Below are positions 1 through 5,646 of a stretch of DNA of 9,456 nt, piece after piece. Below the pieces are notes generated by a model. It made no database searches. It saw only the letters and a program-made list of their open reading frames with translations, and was not told the origin of the DNA. Position numbers and translations under genes: made by a program. This DNA is from Rhizobium sp. LCM 4573 (lineage in GTDB: Bacteria > Pseudomonadota > Alphaproteobacteria > Rhizobiales > Rhizobiaceae): positions 180,683 through 190,138 of the forward strand of contig NZ_MDDW01000006.1 in the NCBI RefSeq assembly GCF_001854865.1. The letters are read 5' to 3'. Position 1 is the first letter of the stretch. Each line of letters starts with the position of its first letter.

Positions 1-1991
1 TGAACAAGGCGACGATGATCGAAAAGATGGCCGAACTGGTGCGTGAAAAGCGCATCGAGGGCATTTCCGACCTGCGCGACGAGTCCGACCGCGAAGGCTA
101 TCGCGTCGTCATCGAGCTGAAGCGCGATGCCAATGCGGACGTCATCCTCAACCAGCTTTACCGCTACACGCCGCTGCAGACTTCCTTCGGCTGCAACATG
201 GTGGCGCTGAACGGCGGCAAGCCGGAGCAGCTTACGCTTCTCGATATGCTGCGCGCCTTCGTCTCGTTCCGGGAAGAGGTCGTCAGCCGCCGCACCAAGT
301 ACCTGCTGCGCAAGGCGCGCGAGCGTGCCCACGTCTTGGTCGGTCTCGCGATCGCCGTTGCGAACATCGACGAAGTCATCGCTCTCATTCGCCGCGCACC
401 CGATCCGGCGACCGCCCGTGAACAGCTGATGACCCGCCGCTGGCCGGCGCATGATGTCGAGGCGCTGATCCGCCTGATCGACGATCCGCGCCACAAGATC
501 AACGAGGACGGCACTTACAACCTGTCCGAAGAGCAGGCGCGCGCCATTCTGGAACTGCGCCTTGCCCGTCTGACGGCGCTCGGCCGCGACGAAATCAGCG
601 ACGAACTCAACAAAATCGGCGCCGAAATCGCCGATTACCTGGACATCCTCTCTTCGCGCCTGCGCATCCAGTCGATCGTCAAGGAAGAGCTTGCGGCCGT
701 TCGTGACGAATTCGGCACGCCCCGCCGTACCGAGATCATGGAAGGCGGCCCCGACATGGACGATGAGGATCTCATCGCCCGTGAGGACATGGTCGTCACC
801 GTCTCGCATCTCGGCTACATCAAGCGCGTGCCGCTCGGCACCTACCGGGCACAGCGACGCGGCGGCAAGGGCCGCTCCGGCATGGCCACGCGCGACGAGG
901 ATTTCGTCACTCGCCTCTTCGTGGCGAATACCCATACGCCGGTGCTGTTCTTCTCCTCCCGTGGCATCGTCTACAAGGAGAAGGTCTGGCGCCTGCCTAT
1001 CGGCACGCCGCAATCCCGCGGCAAGGCGCTGATCAACATGCTGCCGCTGGAACCCGGCGAACGCATAACCACGATCATGCCGCTGCCCGAGGACGAAGCG
1101 AGCTGGGATAACCTCGACGTGATGTTCTCGACGACGCGCGGCACCGTTCGCCGCAACAAGCTGTCGGATTTCGTACAGGTGAACCGCAACGGCAAGATCG
1201 CCATGAAGCTCGATGAGGGCGACGAGATCCTGTCCGTGGAAACCTGCACCGATCGCGACGACGTGCTGCTGACCACGGCGCTCGGCCAGTGCATCCGCTT
1301 CCCGGTGGACGACGTCCGTGTCTTTGCCGGCCGCAATTCGATCGGCGTTCGCGGCATATCGCTGGGAGACGGCGACCGCATCATCTCCATGACGATCGTC
1401 GGCCATGTCGATGCGGAGCCCTGGGAGCGCGCGGCCTACCTCAAGCGTTCGGCTGCCGAACGCCGTGCGGCGGGCGTCGATGAAGAGGATATCGCTCTCG
1501 TCGGCGAGGAAGTCACCGAGGAGGGACAGCTTTCCGACGAACGCTATGAAGAGCTGAAGGCACGCGAGCAATTCGTGCTGACGGTCTCGGAAAAGGGTTT
1601 CGGCAAGCGCTCGTCTTCCTACGATTTCCGCACATCCGGCCGCGGCGGCAAGGGCATCCGAGCGACGGATACGTCGAAGACGGCCGAAATCGGCGAACTC
1701 GTCGCAGCCTTCCCCGTCGAGGACAACGACCAGATCATGCTCGTGTCCGATGGCGGTGTCCTGATCCGCGTGCCGGTCGGCGGCATTCGCATCGCGAGCC
1801 GCGCCACCAAGGGCGTGACGATCTTCTCTACCGCCAAGGATGAGAAGGTGGTTTCGGTCGAGCGCATCAGCGAGCCGGAAGGCGACGAGGAAAACGGCAA
1901 TGGCCTGCCGGAAGAGATCGATGCCGAAACCGGCGATCTCGGCGCAGCCGCGCCGGAGAACGGCGGTACAGACGAAGGCGCGACGGAATAG
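1..1991 (+). CDS. gyrA: DNA gyrase subunit A, 5'-truncated by the window edge
   Basis: GyrA is the breakage-reunion subunit of DNA gyrase, which with GyrB introduces negative supercoils. The reading frame is open from base 3 (Asn-Lys-Ala-Thr-Met) with no start, so the first Met at base 15 is internal. The missing part includes the catalytic tyrosine and the quinolone-resistance region. Visible are the end of the tower and coiled-coil region (RDESDREGYRVVIELKRDA, the long helices near nt 500-750) and the C-terminal DNA-wrapping beta-pinwheel. The canonical GyrA box QRRGGKG at nt 852-872 marks a true gyrase rather than ParC. A second box-like SGRGGKG lies at nt 1635-1655. Between two blades (about nt 1410-1571) there is a charged insert of some 54 residues absent from E. 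coli-type GyrA, and the protein ends in an acidic Glu/Asp/Gly/Asn tail. It stops with TAG just before a strong terminator. Confidence 0.97.
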   Translation, partial: NKATMIEKMAELVREKRIEGISDLRDESDREGYRVVIELKRDANADVILNQLYRYTPLQTSFGCNMVALNGGKPEQLTLLDMLRAFVSFREEVVSRRTKYLLRKARERAHVLVGLAIAVANIDEVIALIRRAPDPATAREQLMTRRWPAHDVEALIRLIDDPRHKINEDGTYNLSEEQARAILELRLARLTALGRDEISDELNKIGAEIADYLDILSSRLRIQSIVKEELAAVRDEFGTPRRTEIMEGGPDMDDEDLIAREDMVVTVSHLGYIKRVPLGTYRAQRRGGKGRSGMATRDEDFVTRLFVANTHTPVLFFSSRGIVYKEKVWRLPIGTPQSRGKALINMLPLEPGERITTIMPLPEDEASWDNLDVMFSTTRGTVRRNKLSDFVQVNRNGKIAMKLDEGDEILSVETCTDRDDVLLTTALGQCIRFPVDDVRVFAGRNSIGVRGISLGDGDRIISMTIVGHVDAEPWERAAYLKRSAAERRAAGVDEEDIALVGEEVTEEGQLSDERYEELKAREQFVLTVSEKGFGKRSSSYDFRTSGRGGKGIRATDTSKTAEIGELVAAFPVEDNDQIMLVSDGGVLIRVPVGGIRIASRATKGVTIFSTAKDEKVVSVERISEPEGDEENGNGLPEEIDAETGDLGAAAPENGGTDEGATE

Positions 1992-2023
1992 TCGCGCCGC
2001 AGTCTTCAGGTCCCATGAACGAT

Positions 2024-2060
2024 AAAAAGCCGGAGGATTCTCATCCTCCGGCTTTTGTTT
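2024..2060. terminator. Bidirectional intrinsic terminator shared by gyrA and the small-ORF cluster
   Basis: A perfect 13-bp stem pairs 2025-2037 with 2044-2056 around a 6-base loop. The stem core is GCCGGAGGA/TCCTCCGGC, flanked by an A-run on the left and a T-run on the right. On the plus strand the hairpin is followed by TTTTGTTT. On the minus strand it is followed by TTTTTA. It therefore fits an intrinsic terminator in both directions, ending gyrA from the left and the minus-strand small genes from the right. Confidence 0.9.
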
Positions 2061-2112
2061 GAACTGCGACGCGACGGGAGAGTCTCGTAGGCAGTTCCAC
2101 TACTCGTCTGCC

Positions 2113-2247
2113 TCAGAACGTGCTGTGACGCCGGGCAAAATCCTTCATGTCTTCGTTTTCGCGACGAAGTGCTCCAATGGTGGAGGCCACGGATGCCACG
2201 AACATGATGCTGATCAAACCTGCAAGTACAGTCAGTGTCACGAACAT
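2113..2247 (-). CDS. Small single-helix membrane protein, 44 aa (third of the small-ORF cluster)
   Basis: A 44-codon ORF that I do not recognise. It begins MFVTLTVLAGLISIMFVASV: a hydrophobic helix of about 24 residues starting at the N-terminus, followed by a charged tail rich in Arg, Glu, Asp and Lys (residues about 27-44, LRRENEDMKDFARRH). The positive residues after the helix predict a cytoplasmic C-terminus. A GGAAAGG ribosome binding site (2254-2260, complement) lies 6 bases before the ATG at 2247. An in-frame ATG two codons upstream (2253) directly abuts that site, so I prefer 2247; using 2253 would give 46 aa. The start is 21 bases after the stop of the 62-codon gene, consistent with co-transcription. 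The function is unknown, and that the ORF is translated is inferred from the ribosome binding site, the helix and its position. Confidence 0.6.
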   Translation of the reverse strand: MFVTLTVLAGLISIMFVASVASTIGALRRENEDMKDFARRHSTF

Positions 2248-2268
2248 GGCCATCCTTTCCAGTTTGCG

Positions 2269-2457
2269 TTATCCGCCGTTATAATAATTCGTGTCGTAGT
2301 AACGACCCGTCAGCTGCGGATAGTTCAGGTCTGCCTGCCCGGAATTGTCTTGATAAAGGGTCACCGTTGCTGTCAGCATGGCTGCGATCATTGCCGTCCA
2401 AACCACATTGATCATCGTGATCTTGTCGAGCGCGATCGTTTTCCTTTTCGCGAGCAT
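2269..2457 (-). CDS. Small single-helix membrane protein with Tyr-rich tail, 62 aa, behind a stress promoter
   Basis: A 62-codon ORF of unknown function. Residues 1-15 are basic (MLAKRKTIALDKITM), residues about 16-35 form a hydrophobic helix (INVVWTAMIAAMLTATVTLY), and residues 36-62 are a polar tail with many Tyr, Asn and Gly, ending YYDTNYYNGG. The positive-inside rule predicts a cytoplasmic N-terminus and a periplasmic tail. The complement of 2458-2480 carries GAAGGA 8 bases before the ATG, a sound ribosome binding site. An EcfG-type promoter at 2483-2508 ends 26 bases before the start, so a short leader is expected. That placement is the strongest argument that this is a real gene, induced in the general stress response. 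It is followed closely by the 44-codon ORF, probably in one transcript. Confidence 0.72.
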   Translation of the reverse strand: MLAKRKTIALDKITMINVVWTAMIAAMLTATVTLYQDNSGQADLNYPQLTGRYYDTNYYNGG

Positions 2458-2482
2458 CTCCGTTGTCCTTCTCGTTTGCCTG

Positions 2483-2508
2483 AACGCGCGGATGCACGCA
2501 CAGGTTCC
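2483..2508 (-). promoter_or_regulatory. EcfG/RpoE2-type (general stress response) sigma factor promoter
   Basis: Read on the minus strand, this is GGAAC (2504-2508), a 17-base spacer, then CGTT (2483-2486). The described consensus for the alphaproteobacterial general stress sigma factor EcfG (RpoE2 in Sinorhizobium) is GGAAC-N16/17-CGTT, so the match is exact in both boxes and spacing. The -10 box is 25 bases from the ATG of the 62-codon gene, which places the likely transcription start about 15-20 bases before that start codon. Two fixed boxes of 9 bases in total can occur by chance in a genome, but not often at the correct distance and orientation before a ribosome binding site. Confidence 0.72.
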
Positions 2509-2527
2509 ACCGCATTTTGAGAGAGAA

Positions 2528-2680
2528 TTAACCCATCCGCGCTGAAGCGACTTTGAATGGCCTGTTCATCTGGCGTTCATGATTCGAATCGCCCAAGGCC
2601 TCAACTTCAGCAAGAAGGGAAAGTGCGGCCTCGAGGGCAAACGGCAGAACCACGGCGATCGCCACCAGTACGGCCAGCAT
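2528..2680 (-). CDS. Small single-helix membrane protein, 50 aa (first of the small-ORF cluster)
   Basis: A 50-codon ORF of unknown function. It starts MLAVLVAIAVVLPFALEAAL, a hydrophobic helix over residues 1-24, followed by a polar tail (residues 25-50) containing NHERQMNRPFK. A strong ribosome binding site, AGGAG, lies 6 bases before the ATG at 2680 (complement 2681-2692). The frame stays open upstream to 2809, but that 43-residue extension has no comparable ribosome binding site and would place the helix in mid-protein, so I start at 2680. The tail overlaps one of the two 29-bp repeated elements; the same residues (HERRMN) appear in frame in the untranslated upstream copy. The EcfG promoter of the next gene lies downstream, so this ORF needs its own promoter, which I could not identify with confidence. 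Confidence 0.6.
   Translation of the reverse strand: MLAVLVAIAVVLPFALEAALSLLAEVEALGDSNHERQMNRPFKVASARMG
2553..2581 (-). repeat. 29-bp element, copy 1: tandem ATGAAC half-sites, upstream of the 62-aa gene
   Basis: On the minus strand this reads CATGAAC, 5 bases, ATGAAC, 6 bases, TTCAA. The two direct half-sites are 11 bp apart, about one helical turn, the layout typical of binding sites for OmpR/PhoB-family response regulators. It is 22/29 identical to copy 2 at 2754-2782. It lies 96 bases before the start of the 62-codon gene and about 45 bases upstream of its EcfG -35 box, while also encoding part of the tail of the 50-codon ORF. Binding by a regulator is inferred; no specific regulator is recognised. 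Confidence 0.45.
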
Positions 2681-2753
2681 CTTTCTCTCCTGTGATCGCG
2701 AGTCTTGTTGCTCGCTATGGGGGTCATGAAAACATATCGGGTGTGAAACGCCC

Positions 2754-2782
2754 TTGAACGCGCCATTCATCCGCCGTTCATG
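2754..2782 (-). repeat. 29-bp element, copy 2: tandem ATGAAC/ATGAAT half-sites, upstream of the 50-aa gene
   Basis: On the minus strand this reads CATGAAC, 5 bases, ATGAAT, 6 bases, TTCAA, the same layout and orientation as copy 1, 201 bases away. It is 74 bases before the start codon of the 50-codon gene. It also lies upstream of coaD on the other strand, so it could act on either gene. It could be a regulator site or the relic of a local duplication. Confidence 0.45.
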
Positions 2783-2850
2783 CTTGCAGAGCCGGAACAT
2801 CCGTGACAAAAGGCCCAGGAATTCATCGCTGACCCAGCTTGGACTTGCAT

Positions 2851-3345
2851 ATGACGACTGCTTTCTATCCCGGGTCTTTCGATCCGATGACCCATGGGCA
2901 TCTCGATGTGCTGGTGCAGGCGCTGAATGTCGCGGAAACGGTCATCGTCGGAATAGGCATTCATCCCGGCAAGACGCCGATGTTCAGCTTCGAGGAGAGG
3001 GCGGAACTGATCCTCGCCTCGCTGACGGAAGTCCTGCCGCAGAAGGCGAAGGACATCTCGGTCGTTTCGTTCGATAAACTCGTGGTAGATGCCGCGCGCG
3101 CCCACGGCGCGAGCCTTCTGGTGCGTGGCCTGCGGGACGGCACCGATCTCGATTATGAAATGCAGATGGCCGGAATGAACCGCCAGATGGCTCCTGATAT
3201 CCAGACCGTGTTTCTGCCCGCCGGCACCGCGTCCCGGCCCATTACGGCCACATTGGTCCGGCAGATCGCCGCCATGGGCGGCGATGTCAGCGCCTTCGTG
3301 CCGGCCGCGGTCCTGAACGCCCTGAATGCCAAGCTGAAACGCTGA
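2851..3345 (+). CDS. coaD: Phosphopantetheine adenylyltransferase (CoaD)
   Basis: CoaD transfers AMP from ATP to 4'-phosphopantetheine, giving dephospho-CoA, the next-to-last step of coenzyme A synthesis in the cytoplasm. The 164-residue product has the family's normal length. The N-terminus [16 protein letters not shown] carries the nucleotidyltransferase (H/T)xGH motif at T14-H17. [22 protein letters not shown] is the conserved central segment, and the C-terminal ISSxxVR-type motif appears as ITATLVR (residues 131-137), with the Arg kept and the Ser pair replaced. I start at ATG 2851; in-frame TTG codons at 2839 and 2845 would add DL and H residues outside the family's usual start. The ribosome binding site is weak. 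A cyclophilin gene follows after 27 bases, so the two are probably co-transcribed. It is divergent from the small minus-strand genes. Confidence 0.96.
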   Translation: MTTAFYPGSFDPMTHGHLDVLVQALNVAETVIVGIGIHPGKTPMFSFEERAELILASLTEVLPQKAKDISVVSFDKLVVDAARAHGASLLVRGLRDGTDLDYEMQMAGMNRQMAPDIQTVFLPAGTASRPITATLVRQIAAMGGDVSAFVPAAVLNALNAKLKR

Positions 3346-3372
3346 TCCGTCCTTCACTCATCGGAGTTCCGC

Positions 3373-3939
3373 ATGAAACTGCTTCGTCTCGCCATTGCCG
3401 GCGCCTTTGCCCTGGCTTCCTTCGTCATGCCGGCGTTCTCCGCCGAAGACGACTTCCTGACCATCCAGCTCAAGGACGGCCCGGTGGTCGTTCAGCTCAT
3501 GCCGGAAGTTGCGCCGAAGCATGTTGCGCAGGTTAAGGCTCTGGCCGCCAAGGGCGAATATGACAATGTCGCCTTCCACCGCGTCATCGAGGGCTTCATG
3601 GCTCAGACGGGTGACGTTCAGTTCGGCGATATGGAGAATGGATTCGATCCCGCGCGCGCCGGCACCGGCGGCTCCGACCTGCCGGACCTTCCGGCCGAGT
3701 TCTCCAAGGTTCCCTTCGAGCGCGGCACCGTCGGCATGGCGCGCAGCCAGGACCCCAATTCCGCCAACTCGCAGTTCTTCATCATGTTTGCCGAGGGCTC
3801 GTTCCTGAACGGTCAGTACACCGTGATCGGCAAGGTGGTCTCGGGCATGGAGAACGTCGACAAGATCAAGCGTGGCGAGGGCGGCAACGGAGAAGTTTCC
3901 AATCCCGACCGGATGATCAAGGTCACCGTCGGCAAGTAA
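3373..3939 (+). CDS. Periplasmic peptidyl-prolyl cis-trans isomerase, cyclophilin type
   Basis: This enzyme catalyses cis-trans isomerisation of proline peptide bonds and probably helps envelope proteins fold. The 188-residue product begins with a signal peptide: basic MKLLR, a hydrophobic core, then PAFSA, with cleavage expected near residues 23-24. The cyclophilin fold follows. FHRVIEGFMAQTGD gives the catalytic R70, F75 and Q78 (equivalent to human CypA R55, F60 and Q63), and NSQFFIMF is the core strand. The position of human Trp121, important for cyclosporin binding, is F144, as in the poorly cyclosporin-sensitive E. coli cyclophilins. A GGAG ribosome binding site lies 7 bases before the ATG. 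A second, cytoplasmic cyclophilin follows after 44 bases. The PpiA-like role is clear, but rhizobial symbols vary, so I give none. Confidence 0.94.
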   Translation: MKLLRLAIAGAFALASFVMPAFSAEDDFLTIQLKDGPVVVQLMPEVAPKHVAQVKALAAKGEYDNVAFHRVIEGFMAQTGDVQFGDMENGFDPARAGTGGSDLPDLPAEFSKVPFERGTVGMARSQDPNSANSQFFIMFAEGSFLNGQYTVIGKVVSGMENVDKIKRGEGGNGEVSNPDRMIKVTVGK

Positions 3940-3946
3940 ATTCCAA

Positions 3947-3963
3947 GCGCATCGCCTATGCGC
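3947..3963 (+). other. Small hairpin between the two cyclophilin genes
   Basis: GCGCAT (3947-3952) pairs perfectly with ATGCGC (3958-3963) around a 5-base loop. No T-run follows, so it is not a normal intrinsic terminator. It could be an mRNA processing or stability element setting the relative output of the two genes, or it may be chance. Confidence 0.3.
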
Positions 3964-3983
3964 CAAACATAAAGGAGAAGGCC

Positions 3984-4493
3984 ATGGCCGAGATCAAGGA
4001 TCCGGAAAACACTGTCATCCTGGAAACCACCAAGGGCAAGGTTGTCATTCAGCTTCTGCCGCAGGTGGCGCCGGAGCATGTCGCCCGTATCAAGGAGCTT
4101 TCCCGCGAGAAGGCCTATGACGGCGTCGTTTTCCACCGCGTCATCGCCGATTTCATGGCGCAGACCGGCGACGTTCAGTACGGCAAGAAGGGCGGCGAGA
4201 GCTTCAACCCGGCTCGCGCCGGCATGGGCGGCTCGGCGAAGCCGGATCTGAAGGCCGAGTTCTCGGCAACGCCGCACGTGCGCGGCACCTGCTCGATGGC
4301 GCGTTCGCAGAACCCGAACTCGGCAAACAGCCAGTTCTTCATCTGCTTTACCGATGCACCCTGGCTGAACAAGCAATATTCCGTCTGGGGCCAGGTCATC
4401 GAGGGCATGGACGTCGTCGACACCATCAAGAAGGGCGAGCCAGTCAGCGATCCGGACTCGATCGTCTCCATGCGGGTTGCCGCCGACGTCTGA
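3984..4493 (+). CDS. ppiB: Cytoplasmic peptidyl-prolyl cis-trans isomerase, cyclophilin type
   Basis: A cytosolic cyclophilin of 169 residues with no signal peptide, starting MAEIKDPENTVILETTKGKV. The catalytic set is R52, F57 and Q60 in FHRVIADFMAQTGD, with NSQFFICF following. Unlike its neighbour, it keeps a Trp (W127, in APWLNKQYSVWG) where human cyclophilin A has Trp121, so the two may differ in cyclosporin affinity. AGGAG lies 6 bases before the ATG, a strong ribosome binding site. The two cyclophilins are clearly paralogous along most of their length, pointing to tandem duplication with one copy gaining or losing an export signal. A terminator lies 15 bases after the stop, ending the coaD-cyclophilin transcript. 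Confidence 0.95.
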   Translation: MAEIKDPENTVILETTKGKVVIQLLPQVAPEHVARIKELSREKAYDGVVFHRVIADFMAQTGDVQYGKKGGESFNPARAGMGGSAKPDLKAEFSATPHVRGTCSMARSQNPNSANSQFFICFTDAPWLNKQYSVWGQVIEGMDVVDTIKKGEPVSDPDSIVSMRVAADV

Positions 4494-4508
4494 TCGTCAT
4501 TCAATGAG

Positions 4509-4550
4509 AGCCCGCTCCGCCGATCGTCGTCGGAGCGGGCTTTGCTTGTT
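4509..4550 (+). terminator. Intrinsic terminator after the cyclophilin pair
   Basis: AGCCCGCTCCG (4509-4519) pairs perfectly with CGGAGCGGGCT (4531-4541) across an 11-base loop, followed by TTGCTTGTT. The stem is GC-rich and strong, but the T-tract is interrupted. queA starts only 14 bases downstream, so any promoter for queA must lie within or upstream of the hairpin, or read-through supplies it. Confidence 0.75.
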
Positions 4551-4563
4551 CGGAAACTGACCC

Positions 4564-5646
4564 ATGCGCGTCGACCTGTTCGATTTCGATCTGCCCGAGG
4601 AAAGCATTGCGCTGAGGCCCGCAAGCCCGCGCGATAGCGCCCGGCTGCTCGTCGTGCGGCCGGATGGGGAACCCGAGCTTGCCGATCACCGCGTTTCGGA
4701 ACTGCCGGACTTTCTGAAACCGGGCGATGCTCTGGTCTTCAATGACACCAAGGTTATCCCGGCTCAGCTCGAAGGCATTCGCCATAGGGAAGGGGCGGGC
4801 GGCCAGCAGGTCTCCGCCACCCTTCATATGCGCACCGCGCCTGATGCCTGGAAAGCATTCGCCAAGCCCGGCAAGCGCATCAAGGTAGGCGATCGGATAG
4901 AGTTCGGTCACGGCGGCAATGCCTGCATGATCGGTTCGCTTGCCGCGACGGTGGAAGAGAAGGGCGAGGGCGGTGAAGTCACTCTGCGCTTCGATCTCTC
5001 CGGCCCGATGCTGGACGAGGCGATCATGGCGGTGGGACACATTCCCTTGCCGCCTTATATCGCCGCCAAGCGGGCCGAAGATGACAAGGACCGGCAGGAC
5101 TACCAGACCATCTATGCGCGCGAAGAGGGCGCGGTCGCGGCTCCGACCGCCGGCCTGCATTTCACGCCTGAGCTCTTTGCCGCCCTCGATGCCGCGGGCA
5201 TCGAACGGCACTTCGTCACGCTGCATGTTGGCGCCGGGACCTTTTTGCCGGTCAAGGCCGACGATACCGCCGATCACAAGATGCATCAGGAGATCGGCTA
5301 CGTTAGTGCCGATACCGCTGCACGGCTGAATGCGGTGAAGGCACGCGGTGGGCGGATCATCTGCGTCGGCACGACCTCGCTTCGGCTGATAGAGAGCGCC
5401 GCCACCGATGACGGCGTGATCGAGCCCTGGAGCGGAGCAACCGGCATATTCATCACGCCCGGCTATCGCTTCAAGGCCGTGGACATGCTGATGACCAATT
5501 TCCACCTGCCGCGATCGACACTGTTCATGCTGGTCTCGGCCTTTTCAGGGCTGGAGACCATGCGCTCGGCCTATGCTCATGCCATCGAAACAGGCTACCG
5601 CTTTTATTCCTATGGCGATTCCAGCCTGCTTTTCCGGAAAGACTAG
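4564..5646 (+). CDS. queA: S-adenosylmethionine:tRNA ribosyltransferase-isomerase (QueA)
   Basis: QueA moves the ribosyl group of S-adenosylmethionine onto preQ1 at position 34 of tRNAs with GUN anticodons, forming epoxyqueuosine. The product is 360 residues, the usual length. Family hallmarks appear in order: [17 protein letters not shown] at the N-terminus, [70 protein letters not shown] and the C-terminal [16 protein letters not shown] 4564 follows a weak GGAAA-type ribosome binding site and matches the family start. The stop TAG abuts the ATG of tgt, so the two genes are almost certainly one operon and translationally coupled. Their products act on the same tRNA in succession. Confidence 0.97.
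   Translation: MRVDLFDFDLPEESIALRPASPRDSARLLVVRPDGEPELADHRVSELPDFLKPGDALVFNDTKVIPAQLEGIRHREGAGGQQVSATLHMRTAPDAWKAFAKPGKRIKVGDRIEFGHGGNACMIGSLAATVEEKGEGGEVTLRFDLSGPMLDEAIMAVGHIPLPPYIAAKRAEDDKDRQDYQTIYAREEGAVAAPTAGLHFTPELFAALDAAGIERHFVTLHVGAGTFLPVKADDTADHKMHQEIGYVSADTAARLNAVKARGGRIICVGTTSLRLIESAATDDGVIEPWSGATGIFITPGYRFKAVDMLMTNFHLPRSTLFMLVSAFSGLETMRSAYAHAIETGYRFYSYGDSSLLFRKD

Noticed and set aside
2279..2515. 78-codon minus-strand frame overlapping the 62-aa gene
   Set aside because: Its start lies upstream of the EcfG promoter -35 box and it reads through the promoter in another frame; low-hydrophobicity, Asp/Arg-rich shadow.
2059..2520. 153-codon plus-strand frame in the gyrA-coaD gap
   Set aside because: It is Cys/His-rich with no family resemblance and no ribosome binding site, and is antisense to the better supported small minus-strand genes and their promoter.
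2553..2581. Pho box (PhoB site) reading of the tandem half-sites
   Set aside because: The 11-bp period fits, but the half-site ATGAAC differs from the Pho box half-site ATGACAG; the regulator is left unassigned.
2681..2809. 43-codon upstream extension of the 50-aa ORF
   Set aside because: The internal ATG at 2680 has a strong AGGAG site at ideal spacing and puts the membrane helix at the N-terminus; the extension has no such site.
2792..2820. GGAAC at 2793-2797 on the plus strand upstream of coaD as an EcfG promoter
   Set aside because: No CGTT follows at 16-17 bases, so only half of the motif is present.
4501..5505. 334-codon minus-strand frame opposite queA
   Set aside because: It is entirely antisense to queA, runs through the terminator, and its composition is that of a reverse-complement frame.
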